Below are positions 23,935 to 36,345 of a stretch of DNA of 64,000 bases, piece after piece. Location of the stretch: NCBI RefSeq assembly GCF_029784135.1, contig NC_073746.1, forward strand, positions 72,954,042 to 73,018,041, in the 5' to 3' direction. The notes beneath the pieces are model-generated. The model ran no database searches, was not told the DNA's origin, and saw only the letters and a program-made list of their open reading frames with translations. This DNA is from Toxorhynchites rutilus septentrionalis. Its lineage: Eukaryota > Arthropoda > Insecta > Diptera > Culicidae. Positions within the stretch are counted from its first letter, which is position 1. Every line of letters starts with the position of its first letter. The position numbers and the translations under genes are program-made.

Positions 23935-24305
23935 GGGCAAACGTTAAGTTCGAGTAAATTTTGCATTCGGGTCATATTCGATTATTTGTTATATCCGGAT
24001 GAATTTCATTCGGGTATGTGTTACATTCGGGTAAATGTGCTTTGGATGAAAGAAATAAGCCTAGCCTAACCCTAACCCTAACCTAAGCCTAGGAGTAACG
24101 CGGTTTGTGCCGAGGGATGAATGTTCGAGGTGGTTTGATTAAATGGTTGTGTTTCCTCCACCCGAATACCACTCACTCGACACAAGTTTACTCAAAGTAA
24201 ATGTAACAAACATCCGGATGACATCCCAATGTAACAATGGCTCGAATGTAACAATTACCCGAATGTAACAAATACCCGAATTAACAATTACCAGAATGCG
24301 ACATT
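23935..24305. repeat. ACCCGAATGTAACA minisatellite, block 2 (both orientations)
   Basis: First in reverse orientation (ATTCGGGTA units, about 23940-24040), then forward (ACCCGAATGTAACAA units, about 24160-24305). The two orientations flank a (CCTAAC)-like stretch at 24061-24092. Confidence 0.7.
24061..24092. repeat. Short CCTAACCCTAACCCTAAC tract
   Basis: About three CCCTAA-type units bordered by CCTAAGCC/CCTAGCC variants. It resembles a vertebrate-type telomere repeat, but at this length it is better read as microsatellite sequence inside the minisatellite region. Confidence 0.5.
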
Positions 24306-25021
24306 TACTCTAATGGATTTTTTTTCCCGAATGAAGAAGGAATAATACCAACAAATTGGGTTATGAGTTTTGTCAAATCTTCGGATAATGGATAATAAAA
24401 ATTCAATACAACATGAGAAAGTACCAAAAAAAAAAACAAAGTACATGGAAAATTGCGAAAATTTAAAATGATGGGGGGGGGGCTTTGCTGGTTCATTCCT
24501 AGAAATTAGTGTAAGTACAATTATATGCATTCCCCTTTCTTTTTCATAATTATCTTCAAGACTAAGAGGTTATTCATAAATTGACACGGGCTTTGGAGAT
24601 TTTTTTTGGGAATGCAGCAGGTAATTTTTAACCTAAAAAATTTAAAGTTCAAATATCTTGAAAATGTGAGAAAAATTGGCAAGGAAACACAATATAATAT
24701 TTTATAGATATGCGTTTTTTTTGTTATAAATATTTAATTTGGATTTACCAAATGTAAATATCAGATTCATTAATTTCAGAAATAGATTCCGTCTTCGATA
24801 CACGAGCTTTCCTGTCATCCCATTTTCTGTCATTTCTGTCATTTTCATGTCAAGTGATTTTGATTTATTATCGGGATTATCAACAAAATTGTAATCTTTA
24901 TTTGAATGTTTTTTTCGCATTTGGGATTATTTATTATTCAGGTAAATATTCTATACGGATCAATGGTATTCGAGTGATCTTGTTGCATGTAAATGCTCTA
25001 GAATCTCGCTGTGTTATAGTA

Positions 25022-25860
25022 AGGCAAATAATTTTGGTTTGTCCAGTCGAAAATGTGATCATGGTTTGTCCACATTTTTGAATGCTCTAATTCAGCACAC
25101 CTTTGTCAAATCAGGTATTCGAATGTTTCAAAACATATAAATAAAATTGTCTTTTTCATGATTTACAGTAGTTTTATAGTATATTTTTACGGAATCACAT
25201 GTTTTAAAGGATTACACCTTCTATTGCTGTCAATGCGCCCCTCATTCGAGCCAACTTTTAATCGATCACCAGATGATTATTTCACACGTATTCAGACCTT
25301 TTCTGGATTATAAAACTTACAAATATTGTAAACATCATGCTTGCACACCATTTGTATCAGATTTACATAGCTAAACCATTAAATTAACGCATTTTGATGA
25401 ACTCAATTCTGATCATGAGTTGTCCAATTCAATAATGTTATTTTGTCCACATGATTTCTATGGCAACCGCTTGGCGCGCTGCAGTTTGTTTATTGTGTCC
25501 TTCGCGCACAGCAGAAATAAAGTTTTTCTATGTTGAGTGTCTCGAGCACTTTTAAAATGCCCAAGAAAAGGCAATATTCTGAAGAAAGCCTAAATCATGA
25601 ATGGATCAATATGATGACAGTAAACTCAAACAATGATAAATGCAACATCTACTTGAGAACTCGAATGTTTTCATTCAAAAACTGGACAAAACATGATCAT
25701 TTTTTGGTCAAACCATGATCATAATTTCTCGTTGAGGAAAATCGTTGAAGAACATAAAAATTTGAATAATTTCAACACCTTATAGTAGTATTAGCAACTA
25801 GAGACTTGAGGCTTTTCAACAAACCCAAACTCGTATCGGACAAACCAAAATCATTTACCC
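25022..25860. mobile_element. TA-flanked MITE, ends containing ATTTTGGTTTGTCC
   Basis: An 839-bp element with imperfect inverted ends that both carry ATTTTGGTTTGTCC near the tip, with TA at 25020-25021 and 25861-25862. Internal copies of GGTTTGTCCA lie near the left end. Non-coding. Confidence 0.75.
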
Positions 25861-25862
25861 TA

Positions 25863-26520
25863 CTGTTCTTTTATCTCTGATTAATTGAGTTCAAACCACG
25901 TAGACCAATTTACATTTGTAGTAATTCAAAAGCTATTTGTTATTTTATAAATAAAATTATTTTCAAGTTCGTTATAGTGAAATAGAATGGAAATAACATC
26001 TCATTCGGGAAAAAATATAATATTTTTTTTCACTGTGGTAAACGTGTCAGAAATATTCCGTTTTTTCTTGCAATGTATCATATCTATCTTCTAGGATGTA
26101 TGTTTAACTGATTCAATGTCTTATTCAGTGACTTCTATGGCGACTGCTTGAAGTTTCCAGTTTTCCTTGTTCTTCTATGGACTACTTAATCGAAATGACT
26201 GGATAATTCAGTCTAGCGATATATTGATCAACTTAGGGTTATCAAGAGAACATCATTTTGTTATGAAGGAGAGATGATTGATAGGATATGGGCTTCAAAT
26301 TATGGACTGGTAAGCTTGTTTACCAGGTCAAAACACGTATCGTACGTATAGTAGATGCAGCTAACAATCAGTATGAGTGATTTGAAGAGCTTAAACGAGC
26401 AGTATTCTCTGCGCAGAACGAGATACACACTACAACGTGGTGCAGCTTGGTCGAAACCTCCCCGAATTTGTTCTTTGAACTGATTGAGAACTAAAGCTGA
26501 CCTACGAATTAGAATCTTAT
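25863..26520. other. No gene seen
   Basis: AT-rich, no supported feature. It ends at the target duplication of the retrotransposon that follows. Confidence 0.4.
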
Positions 26521-26882
26521 TGTAATTCATGTGTTTTTTTTTTTATTAATTCGTTTATTTTTACAGGCTCAGTTACTTAAGTTTAAAGGAGCCGAATTCT
26601 TAAATATAATTTTAAAACTATATATATAAACAATTTTCTTAGATCTATGGTTAGTAAGGTGGAAAACCGATTACTCGCGGTGTACTCGAGTTTAGGAGGG
26701 TGACATATTTTTAGGAGAAGGATGGGATATAAGGAAATCGTAACAATGTTGATGAACATTCCTTTCTTAAATCTATTCGTATATCTATAGTGTATTTACA
26801 TTTCAACTTATTCTACTATTTATAGCAAGGGGACGAATTACCCGCAAAGGAAGGAAAGGAGGGTATAAGGATGTAGGGACAA

Positions 26883-29800
26883 TCACACACGAAGATCTAT
26901 AGCTTTAAGGAAAACATATATATGGGACATGTAATCAAGGTCTAACCGAGCCAACACATCTCTCACCGGCACATTGGGCTGCCTTCCTCTAGCCCGAAGG
27001 GAGTTTTCTAAATTCGATCTGGCAACAAGATCCTCACACGCCCAAACAACGTGTTCGATGTCGTGGTAACCTCGGCCACAAATGCAGAGATTGCTACCGG
27101 CCAGATTGAAACGAAAGAGTAACGCGTCTAACGAACAGTGATTGGACATGAGTCGGGAGAAGGTGCGAATAAAGTCCCGACTCAAGTCAAGACTTTTGAA
27201 CCACGGTTTGAGGCTACCCTTAGGGATAATCGAGTGAAACCAACGGCCCAATTCATCTTCATTCCACTTGCGTTGCCAGTTAGCGATGGTATTTTTGCGG
27301 ACTAAAGAATAAAATTCATTGAAGGCGATTTGACGCTGATAAATATCGCCTTCAATTGCACCTACCTTTGCTAATGAGTCAGCCCTCTCATTACCTAGAA
27401 TGGAGCAATGTGAAGGGACCCAGATAAAGGTAATGACATAATAGCGTCTGGATAAAGCACTCAAAATTTCTCGTATTCTCTCAAGGAAGTACGGCGAGTG
27501 CTTTTCCGGCCTCACTGAACGGATAGCTTCGACAGAGCTAAGACTATCCGTTACAATCTAATAGTGTTCAACAGGTCGTGAGGCGACGCTGTCCAGCGCC
27601 CAATGAATTGCTGCCAATTCAGCAATATACACTGAGCAAGGATTCTGAAGACTGTGTGAGGTGCTAAAAAATTCGTTGAACACTCCAAATCCTGTGGACT
27701 CGTTTATAGGGGACCCATCAGTAAAGTACATATTATCACAATTGATACCCCCATACTTTTCATCGAAGATCGTTGGAGCGATCCTCGATCGTTGGTAATC
27801 TGAATATCCATGGATATCTTGCTTCATGGACAGATCAAAATGCACAGAGGAATTGATGCAGTCAAGGAAACAAACACGGTTGGGAATATACGAAGAAGGA
27901 TCAACCTGCATGGAGATGAATTCATGATATGAACTCATGAATCCGGAGTGAAAATTTAGCTCGATCAGCTGCTCAAAATTTCCGATCACCAATGGGTTCA
28001 TAACCTTACACCGGATGAAGAACCGAAGAGGTAATAAATTGAAGCGATCTTTTAGTGGGAGTAGGCCTGCCAAAACCTCGAGACTCATGGTATGCGTTGA
28101 GGGCATACATCCCAACGCGATACGGAGACAAAGATACTGAATTCGCTCGAGTTTAATGAGATGTGTTTTGGCAGCTGATTGAAAACAGAAACTACCATAC
28201 TCCATCACTGAGAGAATAGTTGTTCGATACAACATTATAAGATCTTCAGGATGGGCTCCCCACCAGGTGCCGGTAATTGTACGGAGAAAGTTTATTCTTG
28301 GTTGGCATTTTTTACTCAGATACATAATATGGGCCCCCCAAGTACATTTGGAGTCGAACCAGACCCCAAGATACTTGAATGACATAGCATGAGTGATCGG
28401 TTTACCCAAAAGTTGAAGCTTTGGTTTTGCTGGTCTATGCTTCCTAGAAAAAACCACCATCTGTTTTCTCCGTGGAGAATTCGATCCCTAGCCCAATGGC
28501 CCAGGTTGAAAAATTGTTCAAAGTATCTTGTAAGGGTCCTTGCAGGTCGGATACGTTTGATCCTACGACAGACACCACTCCATCATCTGCAAGTTGTCTT
28601 AGGCTGCAATTTTGTGTAAGGCAATTGTCGATGTCGCTTACATAGAAGTTGTACAAAAGGGGGCTTAAACATGAGCCCTGGGGGAGGCCCATGTAAGAGA
28701 CCCGACTTACTGCCGAATCTCCGTGAGAAAAGTTCAAATGTTTCTCACAAAGCAAGTTATATAACATATTATTCAATAGAGGCGGCAGACCCCGAGAGTG
28801 TAATTTGTCCGACAAAACCTCTATTGAAACAGAATCGAAAGCCCCCTTTATGTCCAAGAATACTGAAGCCATTTGTTTTTTTTCGGCGTAAGCCATTTGA
28901 ATTTCTGAAGAAAGCAACGCAAGACAATCATTCGTCCCCTTGCCCCTGCGGAACCCATATTGTGTATCTGAGAGTAAGGCATTCGTTTCAACCCAACGAT
29001 CAAGGCGAAACAAGATCATTTTCTCCAACAATTTCCGTATACAAGACAGCATTGCTATTGGGCGGTACGAATTGAAGTCGGACGCGGGTTTTCCGGGTTT
29101 TTGAATAGCTATAATTCGCACTTGTCTCCAATCATCTGGAACAATATTATTATCCAGAAACCGATTGAATAAATTTAACAAGCGATGTTTCGCCACATCA
29201 GGGAGGTTTTTCAGCAAGTTGAACTTAATTCTATCCGATCCCGGAGCAGAATTGTTACATGAAAGCAGAGCAAGAGAGAATTCTACCATCGAAAACTCGG
29301 AATCAAGATCGCACCTATCTTGTGGTATATCTCGAACAATTTTTTGCACAGGAGCGGAATCAGGACAAACCTTCCGTGCAAAATTAAAAATCCATCGATG
29401 TGAATATTCTTCTCTTTCATTCGTTGAAGAGCGATTTCTCATTTTTCGAGCCACTTTCCATAATTTTTTCATTGACGTTTCTCGTGACAAACCTCCCACG
29501 AAATTTCGCCAATAAGCACGTTTTTTCCCTTTGATTAAGTTTTTAAATTGATCTTCAAGGGCTAAATACGTTTGAAAATTTTCAGGGGTTCCACGTTTCC
29601 GAAAAGCTTTAAATGCATTCGATTTTTCTACATAAAGCTTGGAACACTGGCTATCCCACCATAGATTGGGAGGCCTTCGGCGAATAGTGGAACCTGGGAT
29701 GGGTTTCGTTTGAGCGCGAACTGCGCTGTCATAGATCAAACGAGAAAGGAAGTTATACTCCTCCAATGGAGGTAAGCCATCTCTGGAATTGATGGCTAGA

Positions 29801-30563
29801 GCAATTGCGTCCGCATATTTTTTCCAGTCAATGTGTCTTGTGAGGTCATATGCCATGTTTATAGATTCAGAAGAATTCGACCCAATGGTGATGGAAATTT
29901 TGATTGGCAAGTGATCACTACCGTTGGGGTCCTGGATTACATTCCACTTGCAATCTAACGATAGTGAATTCGAGCAAAGCGAGAGTTCAAGAGCACTTGG
30001 GTTAGCAGGAGGTTTAGGTACACGTGTGGTTTCCCCAGTGTTCAAAACGGTCATATTGAAGCTGTTACAAAGGTCATAGATCAACGATGAACGATTGTCG
30101 TCGTACTGTTCCCCCCAGGCAGTTCCGTGAGAGTTGAAGTCTCCCAAGATCAATCGTGGCTCAGGAAGGAGTGAGCACATGTCATCAAGTTGTTTGCGGC
30201 TAACCGCAGCTCTCGGAGGCCAATACAAGCTGACAATACAGAGGTCTTTGCCTCTGATGTTTGCATGACAAGCAACAGCTTCGATCCCTCCAATAGGTGG
30301 AAGGTCAATTCTAAAAAATGAGTGGCACTTATTGATCCCCAATAGCACCCCTCCGTATCTGTCATCACGGTCCAAGCGTATAATATTAAAATCGTGGAAA
30401 GAGAGATCATCTCGCGAAGAAAGCCAAGTTTCGGACAGAGCAAAAACATCACAATTGGAGTTATGTTAAGTTAAAATTTGAATGTATCCAATTTAGGGAT
30501 AAGACTACAACAATTCCACTGTAGAACAGTGATATCTCCGACCTCTCTATTTGAATTAGACAT
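26883..30563 (-). pseudogene. Non-LTR ORF2 polyprotein: endonuclease, reverse transcriptase, RNase H
   Basis: The ATG at 30563 opens an apurinic-type endonuclease (QWNCCS; SETWLS; ILGDFNSHGTAWG; SDHLP). The reverse transcriptase follows (YRPIAMLS; YGFRRGKGTNDCL; FLDIKGAFDSV; GLPQGSCLSPLLYN; LADDG), then RNase H (FTDGS; AELAAIHWAL; TDSLSS; WVPSHCSILGNERADSLA) and a C-terminal knuckle (CICGRGYHDIEHVVWAC). The protein would be about 1220 residues. Lesions: a stop and frameshift near 30470 in the endonuclease, a small deletion/frameshift at about 28450 after STEKT, and a TAG at about 27558 before the RNase H Asp motif. LADDG replaces the usual Y/FADD; the Asp pair is kept. Confidence 0.92.
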
Positions 30564-30786
30564 CAAGAGAGATAATCATTGCAAGGAGGGGCCATGTTTG
30601 CATCAATTGTTGCAAAATTGTCTTTAATACTGGAAGCATTGAGATAACAATGGTTCTGATGGAGTCGGAAACATTAAAACACGTGAAGATTTGATCCACA
30701 AGGTCAGTCAACTTTATAAATCCCGATTGGGAAGTTGAACTGGACGGAAAAACAGGGACAGTTGGGGTTTTTGATGTCCCCTCGAG

Positions 30787-32135
30787 TTATGGGTTGTTCA
30801 AAGATGAAGTATTCCCACGGAAGCCAGGTGGAACCTGATTTTGCTTATCCGCTGCACTCGATTTTTTAGGCAAGCTAACAGGGGGTATCACCGGGGGGAC
30901 TTGTTCTTGAATTTTGGGAGTGGTCACATTTTTGCGCCGGGGATTCCCATTGAAAATAAGCGATGTGCCCCCGCTAGCTGTGTCCGCTTCCATTTCATCA
31001 ACTGGCAACGTAGAGAAAACATTGTGTGTGGAGATTGGTTGTTGTTGTTGCTGGACCAGTGGAGAAGCGCCCTTTAAAATTTCCGCAAATGTGCGTTTCG
31101 AGCGTTCCTTTAAAGAGCGCTTCTGTTTCTCCCAGCGACTCTTGTAAGTTTCACAAGCTGAGAGTACATGTGGAGCTCCTCCGCAATATGGACACTTATG
31201 CTCAGTCGCACTGCAGGATTCGCCCACATGTTGCTCTCCGCAAGTGGCACAGCGCTCCTTGTTGGCACAATAAGCTGAAGTGTGGCCAACTGACTTGCAT
31301 TTTTGGCAAGTCATGGGCTTTGGCACGAAGTGTCGCATAGGCAGCCTCAATTTATCCACCATGACGTAGTCAGGGAGGGCGGAACCAGCAACAGTTACTC
31401 GAAACGAGTCGGACGGCGTGAATTTAGTTTCTCCCCCTTCTTGGGAGACTTTCCCTAGTTGGCGGCAGTCCAAGATTTTAACACTCATCAAAGGGAGTTT
31501 TTTAAATTTTCCAAATCCTTCTTTTATCATTTTACACGTCAGACCCGTTTCAGTTACCACCCCCGAGATTTCTACGTCATGGGACGGCACGTAGACACGA
31601 TACTCTAGGGTGAACCTCTGGTCGATCACAATACCGTTTGCATGTTTCCGGTCACTCACGATAACATGCAGTTTGTTCGGTCTAACTTTTAAAATTTCGA
31701 TCACGGAGGAGTAGTATCTTGTCAGATCTTTCGTGATCTGAATAACATTCAGTGCTTTTCACTTTGGTTTGGGCCGGAAGAAAACAACCCAGGGACCAGT
31801 TCCAGGTGCATCTTCTGGATAAACCTTGACACGGGGAGAGGATACAACAGAAGAGGAAGACGAGGACGAGGTTGGAACTGGCTCGGAAATATCAGAACAA
31901 GGAAATGAAATCGATGGTGGGAGAGGAGGAGTGGGAGTTTTGGGGAGTTCAGGGAGGAGGGAGGAGGCAATTTTTTCGAGGGGGGCTTGGTAGGATGAGC
32001 AGATTCGTCCCCAGACGAACTACATTCTGTAGGAGGGACTCGTTTATGTTTTTTCCCATTTACTTTTTTTGAATTGGTTTCAGAGTCGGAGGTCTCCATT
32101 TCTGGAGATCCCTCATCATTCTCCATTATAATCAA
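30787..32135 (-). pseudogene. Non-LTR ORF1 (gag-like, three zinc knuckles)
   Basis: Nucleic-acid-binding ORF1 protein. The downstream 305-codon frame has three CCHC knuckles in a row: CQKCKSVGHTSAYC, CATCGEQHVGESC (one residue short) and CPYCGGAPHVLSAC. Gln- and Pro-rich segments follow. The upstream 128-codon frame (32135-31749) is acidic, then Ser/Pro-rich. A frameshift within it and a TGA in PKPK-stop-KALNV (about 31760) separate it from the knuckle part. It lies upstream of ORF2 on the same strand, with about 220 bp between them. Confidence 0.85.
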
Positions 32136-33644
32136 TGTTCTAACTAATTTTATACTCTTATATTTATTTTTATTTTATATGTACCTCGTTGCACCAAATC
32201 GAACGGTAGACCACGTTGATACAGACGAGATGGTGTATCGGCCAATAATGCGATGAATCGGTATACCTCGGTGATAATACGGCAATGCAAGAAAAACAAT
32301 GCCGATAATCCGACACCAGCAAAAGGTCACAGCGTCCGCTGTAGCAGCCTTTGTTCTCCGCTGATTGTGGCACTGGTATCCCGCTTCTCCACAGCACGGA
32401 TCACACGCAACATTCACAAACCCGCTTGGGTGAAAACAAAAGCACTCCACCAGTCACGAAGCCAATAACGGTATTGTTGTAACGCTACAATAGACGCAGA
32501 CAACTCTACGTCTGGATGCCTCGGCAGCTGGTTAACGAATGATGTAATTCATGTGTAATTGACGTTAATTTTGTAATTTTGTGTGATATTTTTCAGCTGG
32601 TTCTATAGTTATGAAAGATTGGAAATTTAGTTTTTTGATTGTTTCGCGCCTGAACACAGCAATAGAGTTCAAATGAACAGTTTTATAAATGAAAATAGTT
32701 ATTGTATTCTACACTACATACTTCAGTTCAACTGATTTCTTATATATATCTGGAAACTCAGAAAAATTTAGTGGTACCATAGTTATGAAACACAGTGTAT
32801 ATATCAGTCTAATGATTAAATGTTTCATATAATTTTCCTTGAAGAATCGCATGTAGATTCGATTGTTTGGATCACTTTTCTTAAATAGTGGTAATTTCCT
32901 CAAGTTTTGAAATTTCATTTGTTTCGAAATTGTTTGCCGATGGCTGTACGATTTATTGGGTGCATGTTGTTGGGTCATTTACTGCAATAACGGAGACAAA
33001 TCAAAAACGGAATAGCCTGGGTTTCATTCATAACTGATAACAAATTCACTGCAAATGGCCTGGCCGGGTAAGGGAGTAAAACTACTGAATGTGCATCTCT
33101 ACGGTCATCTACGGTACATCAAGAAAAATTATCAAAAAAAAATTAAATACTAAAAATTGAAATTTTGAATTTTTTTTTGTTTGGGATTTAGAGATAGACT
33201 CCTACTCTAATTCATATTTAAATGTGTTCCTACGTTTTTTTTAGGTATTTGTGGTTTTTTTCAGATTTTTTGACGTAGAACTACATCTTTCATTAAGGGT
33301 GCCAAATCAGAAAACAGGTCACGTTTTTATGAAATAAAGTTAATGTTAATAATGTTAATAATGTTAATGTTTGGTGATTTACATACTAAACGAATCGGAA
33401 ATTCCGTAAGATATGTTTAATATGCTATACATTAGAATCCTCTGGTTTGTAAATGATTAAAATTCATGAAAACTTTAAGCGTTTCCATTTTCCCATACAT
33501 TTGTTCTGTCCATTTGTGAGCTTTCCCGAACAGAGCTGTCAATAACGAGCAACTTATCGACGACCAACGGAGGGAAATTAAAGGATTTGAAGTCTCCGTG
33601 AACAAAGGAAAAGAAGAAGAATGAAGGGGAATACTTGCCTAGAG

Positions 33645-33685
33645 TATAAACAGTGGATCTCGCTGAGGCAAACTTTCATTCGGCA
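33645..33685 (+). promoter_or_regulatory. TATA box and possible initiator
   Basis: TATAAA at 33645-33650 is followed about 30 bp later by TTTCATTCGG, a plausible RNA polymerase II start upstream of the gag-like ATG at 33865. Inferred from spacing alone. Confidence 0.35.
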
Positions 33686-33864
33686 TCGGACTGTTGAGCA
33701 ACCCAGTTCACTTTGCTTTCGCTGCGCTTCGATCTAAGATTGGATCCCAACAGTGGTAATCCAACTTGGATATCGTCGTTTGGTTTTTCTGTTCGTTTTT
33801 CGCGTTATTCGTATCGTGTGTTTTTCTTTCCGCGTCATAAATTGGACGCTTTGCGTAGTGTGTG

Positions 33865-34337
33865 ATGAGCAAGAAGAAGAGGAAGACATGCCCGAGCCCT
33901 GCAAAAAACAAACGCATTGCCAGGGGCAATAAAATTTCGAGGTAAGCGTCATCTAATGATGCACGCGATGTTGGTGCAGTGAAAAGCGCTCGCACTCAAC
34001 CGAGCCTTCGCGAGTGTGACACCGCATCGAACAACAGCGAATAGGCGATTTCGGCGCGTCGGTCGAAAATGTAAGCGCCGTTACCCAGGCAGCAACCAAA
34101 ATCAAGCTCCCCCCGCTGGTGGTGAAGGCGGTCGCTCTTGACAAACTCATCAGCGAATTCGCATCGATGGGTGTTTCAGCAGAGTACAAGCTGTGTGGCA
34201 CAATTCAGTCTTTTTCCAAGCAGTTAACATTGTTTGTTTTCCGTCATCATAAGGGCTTCGTTGGTGCCTTTGAGAATGCATCAATGCTTAATGCTGACGA
34301 AGCGAAGCAGAAGTTAAGGTGCGCCAAAGCATTATAG
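33865..34337 (+). pseudogene. Retrotransposon gag/ORF1-like N-terminal fragment
   Basis: The ATG at 33865 starts a Lys/Arg-rich peptide (MSKKKRKTCPSPAKNKR). After frameshifts the sequence reads IKLPPLVVKAVALDKLISEF and then SAEYKLC, which resembles the PPP(I/V)VV segment at the start of the RNA-binding region of non-LTR ORF1 proteins. No zinc knuckle is present, so only the N-terminal portion was acquired. It lies entirely inside the Helentron-like copy E, consistent with fragment capture or a nested insertion. Confidence 0.45.
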
Positions 34338-35648
34338 AATAATATCCGAAGGTATAAACAAGCGACTTATATAAAATAACAGCGTAGTTCTACGTCAACA
34401 ATGCGGTCGTATCTTGGACACAACCTCCTATAATTTTTTCAGTGTTGCGCGGTACAATTTTTTTATGTTTGCTAAAGGTCTGGCTGGGTAAGGGAGTAAA
34501 AAGTCCCCCCAAACCAAATCACCAGCTGTATGGAAAATATTGTATAGGGTACTACATAAAACATTTTGGCAGTAGTACCATATATTTGAGTCCATATATG
34601 GTACATAGGATCTATGGTGAAAAATGCACTTTTTCGTTTTTTTTTTCACGCCATTCTCAATAGCTTTGAGATAAAAATAAGAAAAAATGCTGAAAGTACA
34701 TCTTACTAAGGTGTATCGATACATATCTTCAAACAATTTTTTCACAAACAAATCTAATAATAAAAATAAAATTAAATACGCGGTACAAAAAAAATATATT
34801 TTTTGGCATTTCGAAATTTTGAAAAAAAAATATTACTTTGAAAACCCCTTCTGCTCTAATTTTTATTGAAATGCGTTCGCATGTGTCTTTTTTCTACATG
34901 TGGCGTAATTTTTTCGTGAATTTTTAAGAGCATTGCGAGACATAAAAATAATTTTCTTCATCGTCTGTATTTTTATTTTTATTTTCATGAAATCGATTAT
35001 TTTATTGTATTCGTGGTTTTGAATTGTAAGATTAAAATAAAAAATGATAATAATTTGAATGTTTTTTAATCCGAATGATCTTTCCACAAGGACTTAATTT
35101 TTTCTCACAGAGCTCTATCGTACTACTGACTACTATGAATTTGGTAAACCATCTAAATTCAATGTAAAGATAATCTCGATTATTTTGAGATACGAGAAAA
35201 AAATCATTGTACAGCGCAATGCTCTAAATATACCGACAAAATTTAGACACATGGAAAACAAAATTTAAATAAATATAAAAGCAGTACTGGGTCTCTAAAT
35301 TCAAAATAAATTAAAAATGCCCAAAGTCCAAAAATATTTTTTTTCTCGCGCAATCCTCTTAAAAATTCAAGAAAGAAATTCTCTACATGTGGAAAAAACA
35401 ACACAAACGAACGCATTTAAATAAAAATTAGAGCAAAAGTTGGTCTCAAAATATTTTTTTTTCAAAAATTCGAAATGCCTGAAAATATATATAATTGTTT
35501 GTGTACCGCGAAAAACACTCTTAAAATCCTGAACAAAAATCACATATACCTAAAATTGACGTAGGAAGAAATTCGAATACAAATTAGAGCTGGAGATTTG
35601 GTTAGGGGGACTTTATACTCCCTTACTCGGTCAGGCCCTTTGGAAATA

Positions 35649-36302
35649 CCGTTCTGAATCATATTTCGAACACTTAAGGCATATGATGGAGAAAACAGGT
35701 CTAAACTTCATGCACAGGTATTATTTGATTGATATTTTTGATAAATTAGTTCAATATACTTTTAAGCTTTCTGCTTTGGTACCTATTTGATTGAAAACAA
35801 AAAAAAAATCATCGAATAAAATGCTTTTCAAATGAGGCGAATAAAAATCAAACTTCGGACACTAAATCAAATTTCGGACAGATTGAATTCAAATTTCGGA
35901 CACTTTATTTTGTAATTTTTTGAACGAAAATTACATTACTCTTGATTATATTTTATAGTCAACTGCGAATCACTTACCAAGCAATCACAGTAAACTGTTT
36001 ACGATGATGAAAACTGATGAAACACGGGAGAAATTAAATATTTATGAACGGGTAAATTCTACGTTCTCACGCTAAGTAAACGTCAAACACAAACGATAAT
36101 GAGAAGTGTTGTTAGATTTTTGCCGATTGTGTTAAAATTCAAATGTAGTTCTCATATGAAATGATAGTGAAACCAAGGGATTACTCTAAAGAAGCAATTG
36201 TGATATTAATTTTATAATTATATCATCAGTGCATTAAGTATTTCAAGATATTAGAACAAAGTGTCCGAAATATGGTGTTGTCCGAAATATGATTCAGAAC
36301 GG
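35649..36302. mobile_element. TA-flanked MITE with CCGTTCTGAATCATATTTCG termini
   Basis: A 654-bp element with inverted ends of about 22 bp and TA at 35647-35648 and 36303-36304. Internal TTTCGGACA/GTCCGAAAT copies resemble the reiteration in the MITE at 13340-14114, and the termini differ from that element's at only a few positions. Inserted in the inverted-repeat array. Confidence 0.85.
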
Positions 36303-36345
36303 TATAAAAAAAAATTTTTTTTTGTGCCGCTCAACACTGTAAAAA

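Larger units (their letters stand above)
26535..32542 (-). mobile_element. Full-length I-clade non-LTR retrotransposon (inactivated)
   Basis: A 6.0-kb insertion on the minus strand, flanked by a perfect 14-bp target duplication TGTAATTCATGTGT (26521-26534 and 32543-32556). The 3' end carries a poly(A) tail, seen as the T-run after 26534. The order is 5' untranslated region, ORF1 (gag-like with zinc knuckles), then ORF2 (endonuclease, reverse transcriptase, RNase H), as in the I clade. The intact duplication indicates a recent, probably complete insertion, although both frames now carry stops or shifts. Confidence 0.93.
33272..34432 (+). mobile_element. Helentron-like element copy E, with captured gag-like sequence
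   Basis: It begins GACGTAGAACTACATCTTTC next to a T-run. Near its 3' end is the inverted partner GTAGTTCTACGTCA, followed by a GGTCGT...ACAACC hairpin and CTCCTATA. The flanks are ATTTTTT on both sides (33265-33271 and 34433-34439). The ends align with copies A, B and C, but the interior is different and holds a promoter-like block and a gag-like fragment. It is inserted in the left arm of the large inverted repeat; sister arms give the uninterrupted site. Confidence 0.62.

Noticed and set aside
24061..24092. Telomere or interstitial telomere
   Set aside because: Only about three CCCTAA-like units; Diptera lack this telomere type, and the tract sits in minisatellite sequence.
28389..29515. 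Plus-strand frames of 76-134 codons
   Set aside because: They are antisense to the reverse transcriptase domain of the minus-strand retrotransposon.
30841..31340. Plus-strand frames near 31 kb
   Set aside because: Antisense shadows of the ORF1 zinc-knuckle region.
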